Source: Sulfurospirillum sp. SCADC (lineage in GTDB: Bacteria; Campylobacterota; Campylobacteria; Campylobacterales; Sulfurospirillaceae). Taken from it: DNA of 64,000 nucleotides. The stretch covers positions 62,001 to 126,000 of the forward strand of contig NZ_JQGK01000002.1 of the NCBI RefSeq assembly GCF_000743525.1, written 5' to 3'. The position numbers and the translations under genes are program-made. Position 1 is the first letter of the stretch. Each line of letters opens with the position of its first letter. Shown here one piece after another: positions 35,030 to 44,584 of this stretch. Below the pieces are notes generated by a model. That model had not been told where the DNA came from. It did no database searches and saw only the letters and a program-made list of their open reading frames with translations.

Positions 35030-37297
35030 ATGCTTAAAAAATTACTTACTTCTTCCTTTCAACCCATTTCAAGCGTTGTTCTAGCAACGGATTTGGATGG
35101 TACTTTACTCGCAGGTCCACTGCCAGCACGTCGTCATTTACGTGAACTTTTTAGCGGAAATATTCCTTATGCTAAACTTATTTTTGTCACAGGACGAGGC
35201 TTAGAGTCGATTTTGCCTGTGTTAAATGACCCGATGGTTCCCAGACCTGATTATATTATTGCGGATGTGGGGGCGACGGTGGTTTATGGCGATACGTTGT
35301 TGCCTGTTTTTCCGTTGCAACAAGAGATCTCCGCTCTTTGGCCTGGCACGCAATCGGTGGTGGATGCGCTGGAATCTTTTTCCTATTTAGAGCGTCAAAG
35401 TGTTCCTCAAGAGCGTCGGTGCTCGTTTTTGGTGCATGAAGCGATGATTGATGATGCGCTAAGAGCTGTTGTTGCCTCTTTGGGGTGTGAGCTTCTTTTC
35501 TCCGCACGAAAATACCTTGATGTTTTGCCCAAAGGCGTTGGCAAAGGTGCGACCTTGCGGAAGCTGTGTGCGCATCTTGAATTTACTCACGAAACGGTTG
35601 TGACCGCAGGTGATACGATGAACGACTTGTCGATGTTTCAAGAAGGCTTCTCTAGCATCGTTGTCGGTGGAGCAGAGCCAGCCCTTGTGCACGCGGTGCG
35701 TGATGACAAAGGGGTTTATCTTTCATCGGGCGAGGGGTGCGCGGGGATTATTGAGGGGCTTTCACATTATCAATTTTTGAAAAGTGAGAAGCCAAGCGTG
35801 GTACATGAAGAGGGAACATCGGATTTGGTGATGGTATACCATCGTTTACCCTTTGATGAGCTGGCAAATGGAGAGAGGAAAAAACCTAAAAGTCCCAATG
35901 GCATTATGCCCACACTGTTAAATTTTTTCTCCTCAGGTGTTGAGGGTTCATGGGTTGCGTGGTCGCAACAAAGCTCACGCACACCTCTTGATTTTGAAGT
36001 TCATGTGGACGTCGATGTGGAAAAATACCCCAACTTAAAAGCAGCGCGCATTCCTCTTTTAGCCAAAGATGTGGATCTCTTTTACAAGAAATTTTCCAAA
36101 GAGGCGTTTTGGCCCATCATCTTCTCTTTTCCTGATAAGGCTGAGTTTAAACAAGAACACTGGGAACATTACCTTGATATTAACGAAATTTTTGCCAAAC
36201 AAACTGCACTGGAAGCATCCAAAGGTGCTTTGGTTTGGATTCATGATTATAACTTATGGATGGTGCCTGCGTTTTTGCGCATGTTACGACCCGATCTAAA
36301 AATCGCCTTTTTTCACCACACAACGTTTCCGCCTTCCAATATTTTCAATATCATTCCGTGGCGTCGTGAGATCATCGGAAGTCTCTTGCAGTGCGATTAT
36401 ATAGGCTTTCACATTCCTCGTTATGTGGAAAATTTTGTCGATGTCGTGCGCAGTTATGCCCCGACAAAAATACTTTCCCAAGTCCCCTGTGCTCCACGGT
36501 TTATGACGTATGGTTGTGCACTTGGGGTGGATTTGATGAGCGATGACATTGAGGTTTTAGGAAAGAGAGTGCGTTTGGGTGCGCATCCTGTTGGGATTGA
36601 TTGTACGCAGATTGATCATTTGCTTCACAAAACGACAGTGCGTCATAAAATCGAAGATATTCGCGTTCAATTTTTGGGTAAACGTGCCATTCTCTCGTTG
36701 GAACGACTGGACTACGTCAAAGGTGCGCTTGAAAAACTTTTGGCGTTTGAGACTTTACTTGAGAAGCACCCAGAGTTTGTTGGAAAGTTGGTTTTGCTTA
36801 ATTTTGTCACCCCAGCGGCGCCTGGCATGGAAGTGTATGAATCTTTGAGAGTAGAGGTTGATAAAATGGTTGGGCGCATTAATGGGCGCTTTTCAACGCT
36901 GGATTGGACGCCTGTGCGCTACTTTTACCGCTCCATTCCTTATGAAGAGGTAATTGCGTATTACGCTATGGCGGATGTTGCGTGGATTACCCCGTTGCGC
37001 GATGGACTGAACCTTGTCGCCAAAGAGTACGTGGCAACGCAAGGGCATTTAGGAGGAAGTGGTGTGCTTGTTCTCTCCGAATTTGCAGGAGCTGCGGTTG
37101 AGCTTCATGGCGCATTATTGACCAATCCTTACGATGCGAAAAGTATGGAAGAGGTGCTCTATCTTGCCTTAACCTTAGGTGAAGATGATAGGACGTACCG
37201 AATGACACGTATGAATGCGATTGTGCGCAGTAACGATGTTCACACATGGGGCGAAGGATTCATGCGTGCGGTGATTCCCAATCGTACAATAACATGA
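35030..37297 (+). CDS. ggpPS: Bifunctional glucosylglycerol-phosphate phosphatase/synthase fusion
   Basis: A 755-residue fusion. Residues 1-250 are a HAD-type phosphatase of the sucrose-phosphatase group, with the DLDGT nucleophile motif at 21-25 and TAGDTMNDLSMF as motif IV. Residues about 265-750 are a GT-B glycosyltransferase of family GT20: VWIHDYNLWMVPAFLR, FFHHTTFPP, LSLERLDYVKGALEKL and TPLRDGLNLVAKEYV. The last two blocks favour glucosylglycerol-phosphate synthase over trehalose-phosphate synthase. The same domain order is known from GgpPS of Pseudomonas, which makes the compatible solute glucosylglycerol from ADP-glucose and glycerol 3-phosphate. The 3' end overlaps an mscS-type channel gene (ATGA), which supports a role in osmotic adaptation. 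Confidence 0.82.
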   Translation: MLKKLLTSSFQPISSVVLATDLDGTLLAGPLPARRHLRELFSGNIPYAKLIFVTGRGLESILPVLNDPMVPRPDYIIADVGATVVYGDTLLPVFPLQQEISALWPGTQSVVDALESFSYLERQSVPQERRCSFLVHEAMIDDALRAVVASLGCELLFSARKYLDVLPKGVGKGATLRKLCAHLEFTHETVVTAGDTMNDLSMFQEGFSSIVVGGAEPALVHAVRDDKGVYLSSGEGCAGIIEGLSHYQFLKSEKPSVVHEEGTSDLVMVYHRLPFDELANGERKKPKSPNGIMPTLLNFFSSGVEGSWVAWSQQSSRTPLDFEVHVDVDVEKYPNLKAARIPLLAKDVDLFYKKFSKEAFWPIIFSFPDKAEFKQEHWEHYLDINEIFAKQTALEASKGALVWIHDYNLWMVPAFLRMLRPDLKIAFFHHTTFPPSNIFNIIPWRREIIGSLLQCDYIGFHIPRYVENFVDVVRSYAPTKILSQVPCAPRFMTYGCALGVDLMSDDIEVLGKRVRLGAHPVGIDCTQIDHLLHKTTVRHKIEDIRVQFLGKRAILSLERLDYVKGALEKLLAFETLLEKHPEFVGKLVLLNFVTPAAPGMEVYESLRVEVDKMVGRINGRFSTLDWTPVRYFYRSIPYEEVIAYYAMADVAWITPLRDGLNLVAKEYVATQGHLGGSGVLVLSEFAGAAVELHGALLTNPYDAKSMEEVLYLALTLGEDDRTYRMTRMNAIVRSNDVHTWGEGFMRAVIPNRTIT

Positions 37298-38361
37298 CGA
37301 TCAATTTACTCTTAGATTATACGATTATGGGCAATCCATTTTTGGACTATTGCATTGCCTTTGGGTTTTTTACATTAGGTTCTTTATCTGTTTTTATCTT
37401 TAAATATTACATTTTGGCAAAGCTAAAACTATGGATCAATGCGATTCCAACACACGTGAGTGGCTTAATCATCAGTGTCATCGAAACGTATTTGATTCCT
37501 GTTTTTTACTTTTCCATCTTTTATCTATCGCTCAAATTTCTTGTGTTGTCTTCAAAATTCGAACATAGCCTTGATGTGATGATCTTTGTTGTGCTGACCA
37601 TGTTTTCTGTTCGTATTGTGATTGCTATTGCGCATTATAGTTTGCAACGCTATTTACAAACATCGGTTGATTCGATACAAAAGAAAGATCAACTCAAGGG
37701 GATTAGCGGACTGGTGAGTTTTGCTATTTGGATGATTGCCATCATGTTTCTCCTTGATAATCTTGGGGTCAAAATATCAGCCGTGGTGGCAGGTCTTGGC
37801 ATTGGTGGTATTGCCGTTGCTTTGGCTGCTCAGACCGTACTTGGGGATCTTTTTAGTTATTTCGTCATTTTTTTTGATAAACCCTTTGAGTCGGGTGATT
37901 TTATCATGGTTGGCGATAAAATAGGGGTTGTGGAGCATATTGGCATCAAAACGACACGTATTCGCGCCCTCAGTGGCGAACAACTTGTCTTTTCCAATAC
38001 TGATTTGACGAATTCCCGCGTGCATAATTATAAAAGAATGGAAAAACGAAGGGTTGTATTTTCCTTGGGGGTGACGTATCAGATTGCGCCAGAACAGTTG
38101 AAAAAAATTACCACCATCGTGAAAGAGATTATCACCATGGTGGATATGACAACGTATGATCGGGGGCATTTTGCACGCTATGGCGATTCAAGTTTAAATT
38201 TTGAATTTGTGTACTACGTCAATAGCAATGATTACACGATCTATATGGATATTCAAGAGTCGATTAATATGGCAATATTTGAAGCCTTTGGCAAAGAAGG
38301 GATCGAATTTGCCTATCCCACACAAACACTTTTTATCCGTAAAAATGCAGAAGAAGTGTGA
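37294..38361 (+). CDS. MscS-family mechanosensitive channel
   Basis: A 355-residue channel started by the ATGA overlap with the ggpPS-like gene; a longer frame to 37246 is less likely. There are four to five hydrophobic helices in the first 200 residues, then the MscS pore and upper vestibule: AGLGIGGIAVALAAQTVLGD (TM3) and FFDKPFESGDFIMV, and the C-terminal RYGDSSLNFEFVYYV. It opens on hypo-osmotic shock and releases solutes. Cotranslation with a solute synthase suggests that it is the release route for glucosylglycerol, an inference from position. A perfect 18-base palindrome overlaps its stop codon. Confidence 0.9.
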   Translation: MTINLLLDYTIMGNPFLDYCIAFGFFTLGSLSVFIFKYYILAKLKLWINAIPTHVSGLIISVIETYLIPVFYFSIFYLSLKFLVLSSKFEHSLDVMIFVVLTMFSVRIVIAIAHYSLQRYLQTSVDSIQKKDQLKGISGLVSFAIWMIAIMFLLDNLGVKISAVVAGLGIGGIAVALAAQTVLGDLFSYFVIFFDKPFESGDFIMVGDKIGVVEHIGIKTTRIRALSGEQLVFSNTDLTNSRVHNYKRMEKRRVVFSLGVTYQIAPEQLKKITTIVKEIITMVDMTTYDRGHFARYGDSSLNFEFVYYVNSNDYTIYMDIQESINMAIFEAFGKEGIEFAYPTQTLFIRKNAEEV

Positions 38362-38405
38362 TCTCTGCAGAGATCAAGGCTTTACATGTAAGAACCTTTT
38401 AGGTT
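38359..38405. repeat. Three adjacent palindromes after mscS
   Basis: A perfect 18-base palindrome (38359-38376, centre CTGCAG), then TTACATGTAA (38382-38391), then a small hairpin AACCT-TTT-AGGTT (38393-38405). The first has no loop, so it suits protein binding better than termination; the last may be a weak terminator. Confidence 0.6.
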
Positions 38406-38490
38406 TTAAGGCGAAGATTTGCTACAATATAAAATACCTTTATTTGATAATATTTCTCAACTTGTGGTAATTTTATTTTAGGGGAAGAGG

Positions 38491-39477
38491 GTGAGCGAAA
38501 GTTCTGTGTTGCGTATTAACTCTTACGATCTGTTGCAGATCGCTCAAACGAAGCAGTACCCTTTTTCGCGTGAAAATTTTTTGGCGAAGGTCAAACCAGA
38601 ACTGGGTGATGGGACGTTTATTTGGTACAACCTTGGAAACGGTGTGGCGGCGTATACGTATGCGTATGTTTTGCATCAAGACACGATAACATCGCTCTCT
38701 TCGGATATTCCAGGTGCTGTGTTGGTGTTTAATCTGGGCGATGACTTTACGCATGTGTTTAAAAATAAAACACAATACCTTATCAAGAAAAACAGCTTTT
38801 TCATCGGATTTTCATCGCATGCGTTTTGTATGGAGATGCAGATGCAAAAGGGTAAACGCTACCGTACGATTACGATTGGCATCAAAGAGGAGCTGTTGTT
38901 CCATCTCATCAGTAATTATCAAGAGGTGTACACAAAGATGGCAGAGGAGACGCAGCAGAATGGTTATGCTGTTTTAGAAGGTGGCGAGATTGATCTGCGG
39001 CAATTGGAGATTTTAAAGGCGTTTGATGCGCACGAAATGGATGAAAACCTTTTGAATGTGCTCTATTTGGAGGCGCATATCATGTATTTGGCGCACTATA
39101 CGATTGAGCGTATGATGAGCACGATGCACAAAATCGCCGATTTTTCGTTGGATATTAAGACGATTCATTCGCTTGAAAAGGCGAAACATATCATCTTGCA
39201 CGAGTACGACAAAGAGCTTTTTATCAAGCAGATCGCTTATCGTTCGGCGATTAATGAGTGTTATTTGAAAAAAGATTTTAAAGCGTATTATGGCATGACG
39301 GTATATGAGATGCTCCAAAAGCAGCGTTTGGACGTGGCAAAAACCTTGCTTCAAAAAAATCATAGTGTGAAAGAGGCGGCGTTTAAAGTTGGCTACAAGC
39401 ATACGGGCAATTTTAGCAAGCGCTTTATGGAACATTTTGGTGTATCGCCGAGCGTTTACCGCAAACAGCTCTTTTAA
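38491..39477 (+). CDS. AraC-family regulator upstream of siderophore uptake genes
   Basis: A 328-residue regulator starting at GTG 38491 after AGGGGAAGAG. The N-terminal 220 residues are an all-beta/helical sensor as in PchR/YbtA-type siderophore regulators; the C-terminal 100 residues are the double helix-turn-helix, with IAYRSAINECYLKKDFKAYY as first and VKEAAFKVGYKHTGNFSKRF as second reading helix, and the closing GVSPSVYRK motif. It stands directly before a TonB receptor gene, which suits activation of iron-siderophore uptake in response to the ligand. A TACAAT at about 38423-38428 may be its -10. Confidence 0.85.
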   Translation: MSESSVLRINSYDLLQIAQTKQYPFSRENFLAKVKPELGDGTFIWYNLGNGVAAYTYAYVLHQDTITSLSSDIPGAVLVFNLGDDFTHVFKNKTQYLIKKNSFFIGFSSHAFCMEMQMQKGKRYRTITIGIKEELLFHLISNYQEVYTKMAEETQQNGYAVLEGGEIDLRQLEILKAFDAHEMDENLLNVLYLEAHIMYLAHYTIERMMSTMHKIADFSLDIKTIHSLEKAKHIILHEYDKELFIKQIAYRSAINECYLKKDFKAYYGMTVYEMLQKQRLDVAKTLLQKNHSVKEAAFKVGYKHTGNFSKRFMEHFGVSPSVYRKQLF

Positions 39478-39580
39478 AGTAGATTTTCCCCTTTTGTGAC
39501 TCTTTATTTATTGATAATCATCCTCATAAATGGCACACTTCCACCATCAAAACAACAACATGATACAAAAAGGACGATGG

Positions 39581-41468
39581 ATGATAGACAAAAAATTGTG
39601 GAAAATAAGTTTAGCTGTATGTTTACTGCTCCCTTCACTTGCATTTTCGGAGAACAATTCAACAGTAGAACTCAATGAAGTGACCGTTACGGGCGAAAAA
39701 ATAGAGCGTTCTTTGCAAGAGACCACAACCGCGGTGAGTGTTTTCAAGGGCGATAGCATGGATGCTTCCGAGACAAAATCGGCGTATGAAGTAGCGTCAC
39801 AAGTGCCCAATATGATCAATAATCCTGCCGATCTTCCCGTCATTCGTGGTGTCGGTGGTGCAGGTCCTGCAACGGGAATGCACGCGTTTATCTCGGGGGC
39901 TCGTCCACGCATTAGCACGAGTGTGGATGGGTTAAGTGAGAGTTGGAGCGGACAGCGTTATTTGGACATCGGCGCTTGGGATATTGAGCAGATTGAAGTA
40001 CTGCGTGGCCCACAATCGACCACACAAGGACGCAATAGCATCGGTGGTGCCGTTGTGATCAATACCAAAAATCCGACGTTTGAACCTGAGGGTGCAGTGC
40101 GCATTGGTTATGAAAATGAAGATGACAAAGCGCTTCTGGGTGCGATGATATCAGGTCCCATCCTAGAGGATGAGTTGGCGTTACGACTGGCTGCGCAGGG
40201 CGTTTACGGGCATGGATTTATCAATTACACGGGAGCGAGTACTCCTTGGGATCCCTCCGAGATCAAGCAAGGAAGTGTACGCGGTAAAATGCTTTGGATT
40301 CCTAAAAATATCGAAGGGTTGATCGTTAAGACGACTGTATCGCATCGTAGCCAAGAGGGCGAATATATGAATGAAATCAGTAACCCTGATATTTCATTAT
40401 TTCAAGATGTTGTCTCTTCGGTCAATCCTGTGCGTTACACCGACACCACTAACACGACGGTGAGTGTCGATGTCGAATACGCAATCAATGATGATTTGAA
40501 ACTCTATACACTGCTTGGTCACAGTGACTATCAAGCCTCTTTTGAACAAGCCACCCTCGTGATGCCTTTGGGGCTGGATGAAAAGAGCACGACTCTTGAA
40601 ACGCGGTTGGTGCATGACCCTAAAGGTGGGTTGTTGACGAGTATGGTGGGGCTTTATTTTTACGACCGTACGCAAGACATTGCTACCGATGGCGCTACGT
40701 TGTTGAGCGGCGATGATGAGATTAAGACTGCTGCTTTATTTGGTGAAGAGTCTTTATATGTAAGCGATTCTTTAGATGTGCTGTTTGGTGGACGTGTGGA
40801 GAGAGAGCATCAAGAAAGGGATGTTTCTTACAAAAGAGGCGCTAATATGGCCTCCACCGATACGGACGCGGCTGAAACGGTTTTCCTTCCAAAAGTGGGT
40901 TTGGACGTATGAAGCGACAACGCGTTCGTTAATGCTCAATAAAAGCCTAACGCTCAATACCAACCTTTTTTACAACGATTATGAAGGGTATCAAGGTTTG
41001 CTAAGCAACCGTATTACGAACATTCCTGAGGGGAAAAGTTATGGTTTTGAAGCGGAAGTTAACTATCGTTTAACGTCTGATTTAGCACTTCACGGTGGGT
41101 TTGGTCTTTTACGATCTGAAATTACCGAAGCACCGACAGGCACAACGTATAAAGGCAATGAGTTCAACTATGCGCCTCATTTTACGGGTAATGTTGGCTT
41201 CACGCAACACTTTGGTGGTGGCTTCTTCTTTGGAAGTGATCTCTCATACGTGGGTGAATACTATTCCGATATTGCCAATACTGAAACGACCAAAGCGGGC
41301 AAATACACCCTAGTCAATGTCAATCTTGGCTATGAAACCAAAAGTTATACGATTCGTACCTACGTCAAAAATGCGTTGGATGAAGATGTGCTCTATTTGT
41401 ATCGCGGAACCAATCTACAAGTGGGTCAACCACGTACCTTTGGCGTGACGTTTGACTACCGTTTCTAA
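39581..41468 (+). pseudogene. TonB-dependent outer-membrane receptor, internally deleted and frameshifted
   Basis: The first frame (39581-40912) starts at the ATG behind AAGGA and encodes a signal peptide (WKISLAVCLLLPSLAFS), a TonB-box-like ELNEVTVTG, a plug domain (VLRGPQSTTQGRNSIGG) and the first barrel strands to FLPKVGLD. The second frame, read from about 40905 to 41468, resumes at WTYEATTRSLMLNKSLTL and ends in the correct C-terminal RTFGVTFDYRF. Family members normally have some 40-60 residues between these points (the strand with the conserved gly-tyr repeat), so a deletion rather than a single base change is the better explanation. The receptor most likely took up a ferric siderophore. 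As it stands no complete barrel can be made. Confidence 0.82.
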
Positions 41469-41483
41469 GAAGAGTCGCTTCAA

Positions 41484-41782
41484 ATGAACCTTTATCGCTA
41501 TTTAGCCACTCCTGAGCCCCATGGTAAAAAATTGGGCTCTTTCGCATCCTTACCGCCATTTTTGGCGGTTTGGTGCTTTCGTATCTGAGCCTCTCTGTTT
41601 TGGTGGCACTGAGCACGCCTTTCAAGCAAGACTTAGCCGTGATCGCACTGTTGTACAACACGTTGGCGTGGGCAGTAGCTGCGTTGTGGATCGCCTTAGC
41701 GCCTACTAAGCTTGGTGCACTGCTTCGCTTTGTGCTTCCAACCCTGATCGTTGTGGGCATTTTAGGATGGGTCTATGAATGA
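41484..41782 (+). pseudogene. DUF3649-like small membrane protein, frame broken at an A6 run
   Basis: The start at 41484 reads MNLYRYLATPEPHGKK and then leaves frame; the frame that follows the A run (41526-41531) reads IGLFRILTAIFGGLVLSYLS and continues to 41782 with three hydrophobic helices and a final GILGWVYE. One extra A would join them into about 100 residues, like the small three-helix proteins that accompany PepSY membrane proteins in iron-uptake loci. A -1 slip of lysyl-tRNA on the A run, a true deletion or an assembly error are all possible. It overlaps the PepSY gene by 8 bases. Confidence 0.65.
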
Positions 41783-43364
41783 GATCAACGCGTCCAAATT
41801 ATGGAAACAGCGCCTTTTAAGGCTTCATGCCGCGCTGGGTATGGTCGTTTCATTGGTCATGTACGTCAGCGTTTTTTTTGGTATTTTTGCCATTTTTCTG
41901 CCGTATCTTCAGGTGTGGGAGAAACCATCACGTCATATACAGAGAGTTGATGTCACGCAGATTGATTATGAAACCATGCTCAATCAGGTTTTAGAAGACC
42001 CCAATTTTCCCAAAAATAACCTGCTCATCACGCTTCCTGGCACCAAAGGTGAAACAGCGTTGAGCATTTCGCACCGTTTTAGCGCCCCTCTTTTTTTCAA
42101 CCCACTCAGTGGCGCAAAAATCAAAGATGAAGGTGCGCAATCGCAACTAGCAAGCTTTTTAAACAAGCTTCATTACGGCAAAGTGTTGGATTTTGACAAA
42201 GAGCTTTTTGGGGTGGCATTTAGTTTTTTTGGGCGTTTACTCTTTGGTTTTATGGCTGTGGGCGTGATGAGCATCGTTATTTCAAGTGTTATCTTGATCA
42301 TCATCTTCGCCTACAAGAACAAACCCAAAACGCCCCAAGCACTTTTTTCGCGTTTACATGTAAAGATTTTTACATGGATTTTCCCTATCTTTTTGCTTAT
42401 AACGCTCAGCGGTGCTTTTATGAATCTTTCGCTTCTAAGCTTTGTTCCGATGGCAAAGCTGGCGAGTAGTGGCAAAGAGAGTCGCATCGATGCGATCATC
42501 GGTCCCGTGCTTTTCCCTAAAGAAAATGCGATGGCTGCTTCCAGTGAAACGGCACCGATGCTACCGATTAAGACATTAATTGCCAAAGCGCAAAATCTGA
42601 ATCCACAGATCAACTTTCAGCAACTAAAGCTGGTCAATTGGAACGCCAAAAATGCCCAGATAGAGCTTAAAGGCTACGATGTTTACAAGCCTTTTTTAAA
42701 CGGTGGTTCCTTTAATAAACCGAGTCTAACACTCAGTGCGGTTGATGGTTCGCTCATTTCAGAGCAAAGAGTGCTGGATCGTTCGTGGAGTGTTTTCTTT
42801 GCGGAAGCGACCTTTTTTCTTCACTTCTTAGCCGGTGTGGATATTATCAGCCGAACGTTGGTAGCGTTGGTGTTGGTCGCATCTGCTTTGGCGATTGGCT
42901 TTGGTGTGATGTTGTGGCTTGAGAAACAGGCGAAGAAATTTGATGAACGCATTCCTTTTTATCACTGGATGGGAAAATTCTCTTTGAGCGTCATGGTGGG
43001 TGTCATTCCTGCAACGGGCGTACTTTTCGTGTTGCAGTGGCTTTTACCGTTTGATCTTGCTGATCGGCTTTTGTGGCAAAAAGGGCTCTTTTACAATGCG
43101 TGGCTCGCAACGCTGTTTTGGGCGTTTTACCGCTTCAATGCCTACCAAGCTGCCAAAGAGTTTTTAGCCGTGGGTGGTGCGTTGTTTCTAGGCTCAGTTT
43201 TACTGCATTGGTTTGCGCTAGGATTTCCTCCTGTGGGCTCTACTTTAGGGGTTGATCTGTGGCTTTTGGTGTTGGGAAGTCTGCTTCTTTGGGGTGCTCG
43301 AAAACTACCGTGTCAGCCTGAAGCGATACACTCATTTTGGATTAGAAAAAAGGAGAAAGCATGA
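41775..43364 (+). CDS. PepSY-associated membrane protein, probable ferric-siderophore reductase type
   Basis: A 529-residue protein with a PepSY_TM layout: helix about 18-42, a periplasmic PepSY region, helices near 150-175, 200-220, then a second periplasmic part (about 225-345) and at least four more helices to the end. Conserved histidines are in RLHAALGM, LNKLHYGKV, FLHFLAGVD and FYHWMGKF, in positions that suit heme or metal binding. Proteins of this type sit beside TonB receptors and are thought to reduce or release siderophore iron. TTACATGTAA at 42354-42363 reads LHVK. It overlaps both neighbours, so the cluster is one transcript. Confidence 0.8.
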   Translation: MNEINASKLWKQRLLRLHAALGMVVSLVMYVSVFFGIFAIFLPYLQVWEKPSRHIQRVDVTQIDYETMLNQVLEDPNFPKNNLLITLPGTKGETALSISHRFSAPLFFNPLSGAKIKDEGAQSQLASFLNKLHYGKVLDFDKELFGVAFSFFGRLLFGFMAVGVMSIVISSVILIIIFAYKNKPKTPQALFSRLHVKIFTWIFPIFLLITLSGAFMNLSLLSFVPMAKLASSGKESRIDAIIGPVLFPKENAMAASSETAPMLPIKTLIAKAQNLNPQINFQQLKLVNWNAKNAQIELKGYDVYKPFLNGGSFNKPSLTLSAVDGSLISEQRVLDRSWSVFFAEATFFLHFLAGVDIISRTLVALVLVASALAIGFGVMLWLEKQAKKFDERIPFYHWMGKFSLSVMVGVIPATGVLFVLQWLLPFDLADRLLWQKGLFYNAWLATLFWAFYRFNAYQAAKEFLAVGGALFLGSVLLHWFALGFPPVGSTLGVDLWLLVLGSLLLWGARKLPCQPEAIHSFWIRKKEKA

Positions 43365-43852
43365 AAAAATTCATTCTATGGGCGATGGTATTGCTCTTGC
43401 CAACGTTTATGTGCGCGCATACGCTTTTGTTACATGTAAGCGACAATGACGATGACACGATCACCATCAAAGGTGAATTTAGTACAGGTGAGGGCGCTTC
43501 TGGTGCTTTGGTCAAACTGCAAGCGGTGGGAAGCCAAGAGATTTTGCTTCAACAAAGACTGCCCGATAGCAGTGAGCTTGTGTTGAGCATCCCCACAGTG
43601 CCGTATGAAGTGATCTTAGATGGCGGTCCTGGGCATCAAATCAGCCGCAATGGCATCGCTCCCAAAGCTGGGTTTGAAAAAACAGCACCCCAAAGTGAAG
43701 TGGCATCTCCTTCCAAAGCGATGAGCCAAAGCATACCTCTGGCACTCAGCGTCTGCCTTGGTTTAGCCTTTGTGCTTTTGGGTGCGACGCTGTTTATCAG
43801 CATCTATAACACCAACAGACTGCTTAAAAAGCTGAATGTTGCCAAATCTTAA
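43361..43852 (+). CDS. Signal-peptide protein with C-terminal membrane anchor, iron-uptake cluster
   Basis: A 163-residue protein translated by ATGA overlap with the PepSY gene. It has a signal peptide (ILWAMVLLLPTFMCAH), a beta-rich domain of about 80 residues (DDTITIKGEFSTGEGASGA, as in carboxypeptidase-regulatory-like or DUF4198 folds) and a transmembrane helix at about 125-150. No function is known to me. Its place suggests a helper of metal or siderophore handling in the periplasm. Confidence 0.65.
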   Translation: MKKFILWAMVLLLPTFMCAHTLLLHVSDNDDDTITIKGEFSTGEGASGALVKLQAVGSQEILLQQRLPDSSELVLSIPTVPYEVILDGGPGHQISRNGIAPKAGFEKTAPQSEVASPSKAMSQSIPLALSVCLGLAFVLLGATLFISIYNTNRLLKKLNVAKS

Positions 43853-43915
43853 TCTCTTGTGGTGCCAATAGGTTGTGGTGTCACCGCAAGGTTACATGTA
43901 AAAGTCTTTTAAGCC

Positions 43916-44584
43916 TCACATCGAAGGGGTTTTCACCATATAGCCAATACCTCTAATGTTGGTGATAAAATCTTCTTTCAGGTGACTTTTGAGACGATTG
44001 ACCTCTGTTCGGATGGTGGCTTCGTCGACGTCCATATCAAAATCATTCCATACGTTTTCTCGAAACATGTCGTAGCTACAGACAAATCCTCGGTTGTGGG
44101 TGAGGAATTGGATGATTTGAAGTTGTCGTTTGGATAAAACTTGGGGCTCTTCGTGAAAATAGAGCGTCATGGCATCACAATCAAAACTGTAGGAAGCGGA
44201 GAGTCTTTTGTGGTGCCTCTCTTTTTTGAGGGTTTTTGAAATGCGGTCGATTCTGATATTGAGCTCTTTGAGATGAAACGGTTTTTTCAGATAATCAAAA
44301 CAGCCAAGCTCAAACGCTCGTGATATATCTTCGATGTCAATGAGTGTTGAGATGAAAATAACAGGCATCACTTTTTTTTGCGCATGCAATGTCTCTAAAA
44401 TCGTTAATCCATCAATATTGGGTACGTTAATATCGAAAATCAGCAGGTCAAACCGCTCTTTTTCTAAGACGCTCAAACAGGCATTGCCATCTCGGATGGA
44501 TGTCATGGCGTGACCGATGGTTGAGAGGTATTTTGTGATCGATTCGTTGAGGAGAATGTCATCTTCTAAGAGTAAAATTTTCAT
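43916..44584 (-). CDS. OmpR-family response regulator partnered with the FIST kinase
   Basis: A 222-residue two-domain regulator: receiver at 1-120 with the acidic pair in LLEDDILL, the phosphorylated Asp in LLIFDINVPN and Lys in YLKKPFH; winged-helix DNA-binding domain at about 130-220 (DVDEATIRTEVNRLKSHL, closing in TNIRGIGYMVK). The start overlaps the kinase stop (ATGA), so the two are coexpressed. The pair faces away from the mop operon across a 480-base regulatory region and is a natural candidate to control it. That link is inferred from position. Confidence 0.9.
   Translation of the reverse strand: MKILLLEDDILLNESITKYLSTIGHAMTSIRDGNACLSVLEKERFDLLIFDINVPNIDGLTILETLHAQKKVMPVIFISTLIDIEDISRAFELGCFDYLKKPFHLKELNIRIDRISKTLKKERHHKRLSASYSFDCDAMTLYFHEEPQVLSKRQLQIIQFLTHNRGFVCSYDMFRENVWNDFDMDVDEATIRTEVNRLKSHLKEDFITNIRGIGYMVKTPSM

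Noticed and set aside
35030-37297. Trehalose-6-phosphate synthase/phosphatase fusion
   Set aside because: The phosphatase domain comes first and is of the sucrose-phosphatase type, and LSLERLDYVKG with PLRDGLNLVAKEYV matches the glucosylglycerol branch better. Kept only as an alternative.
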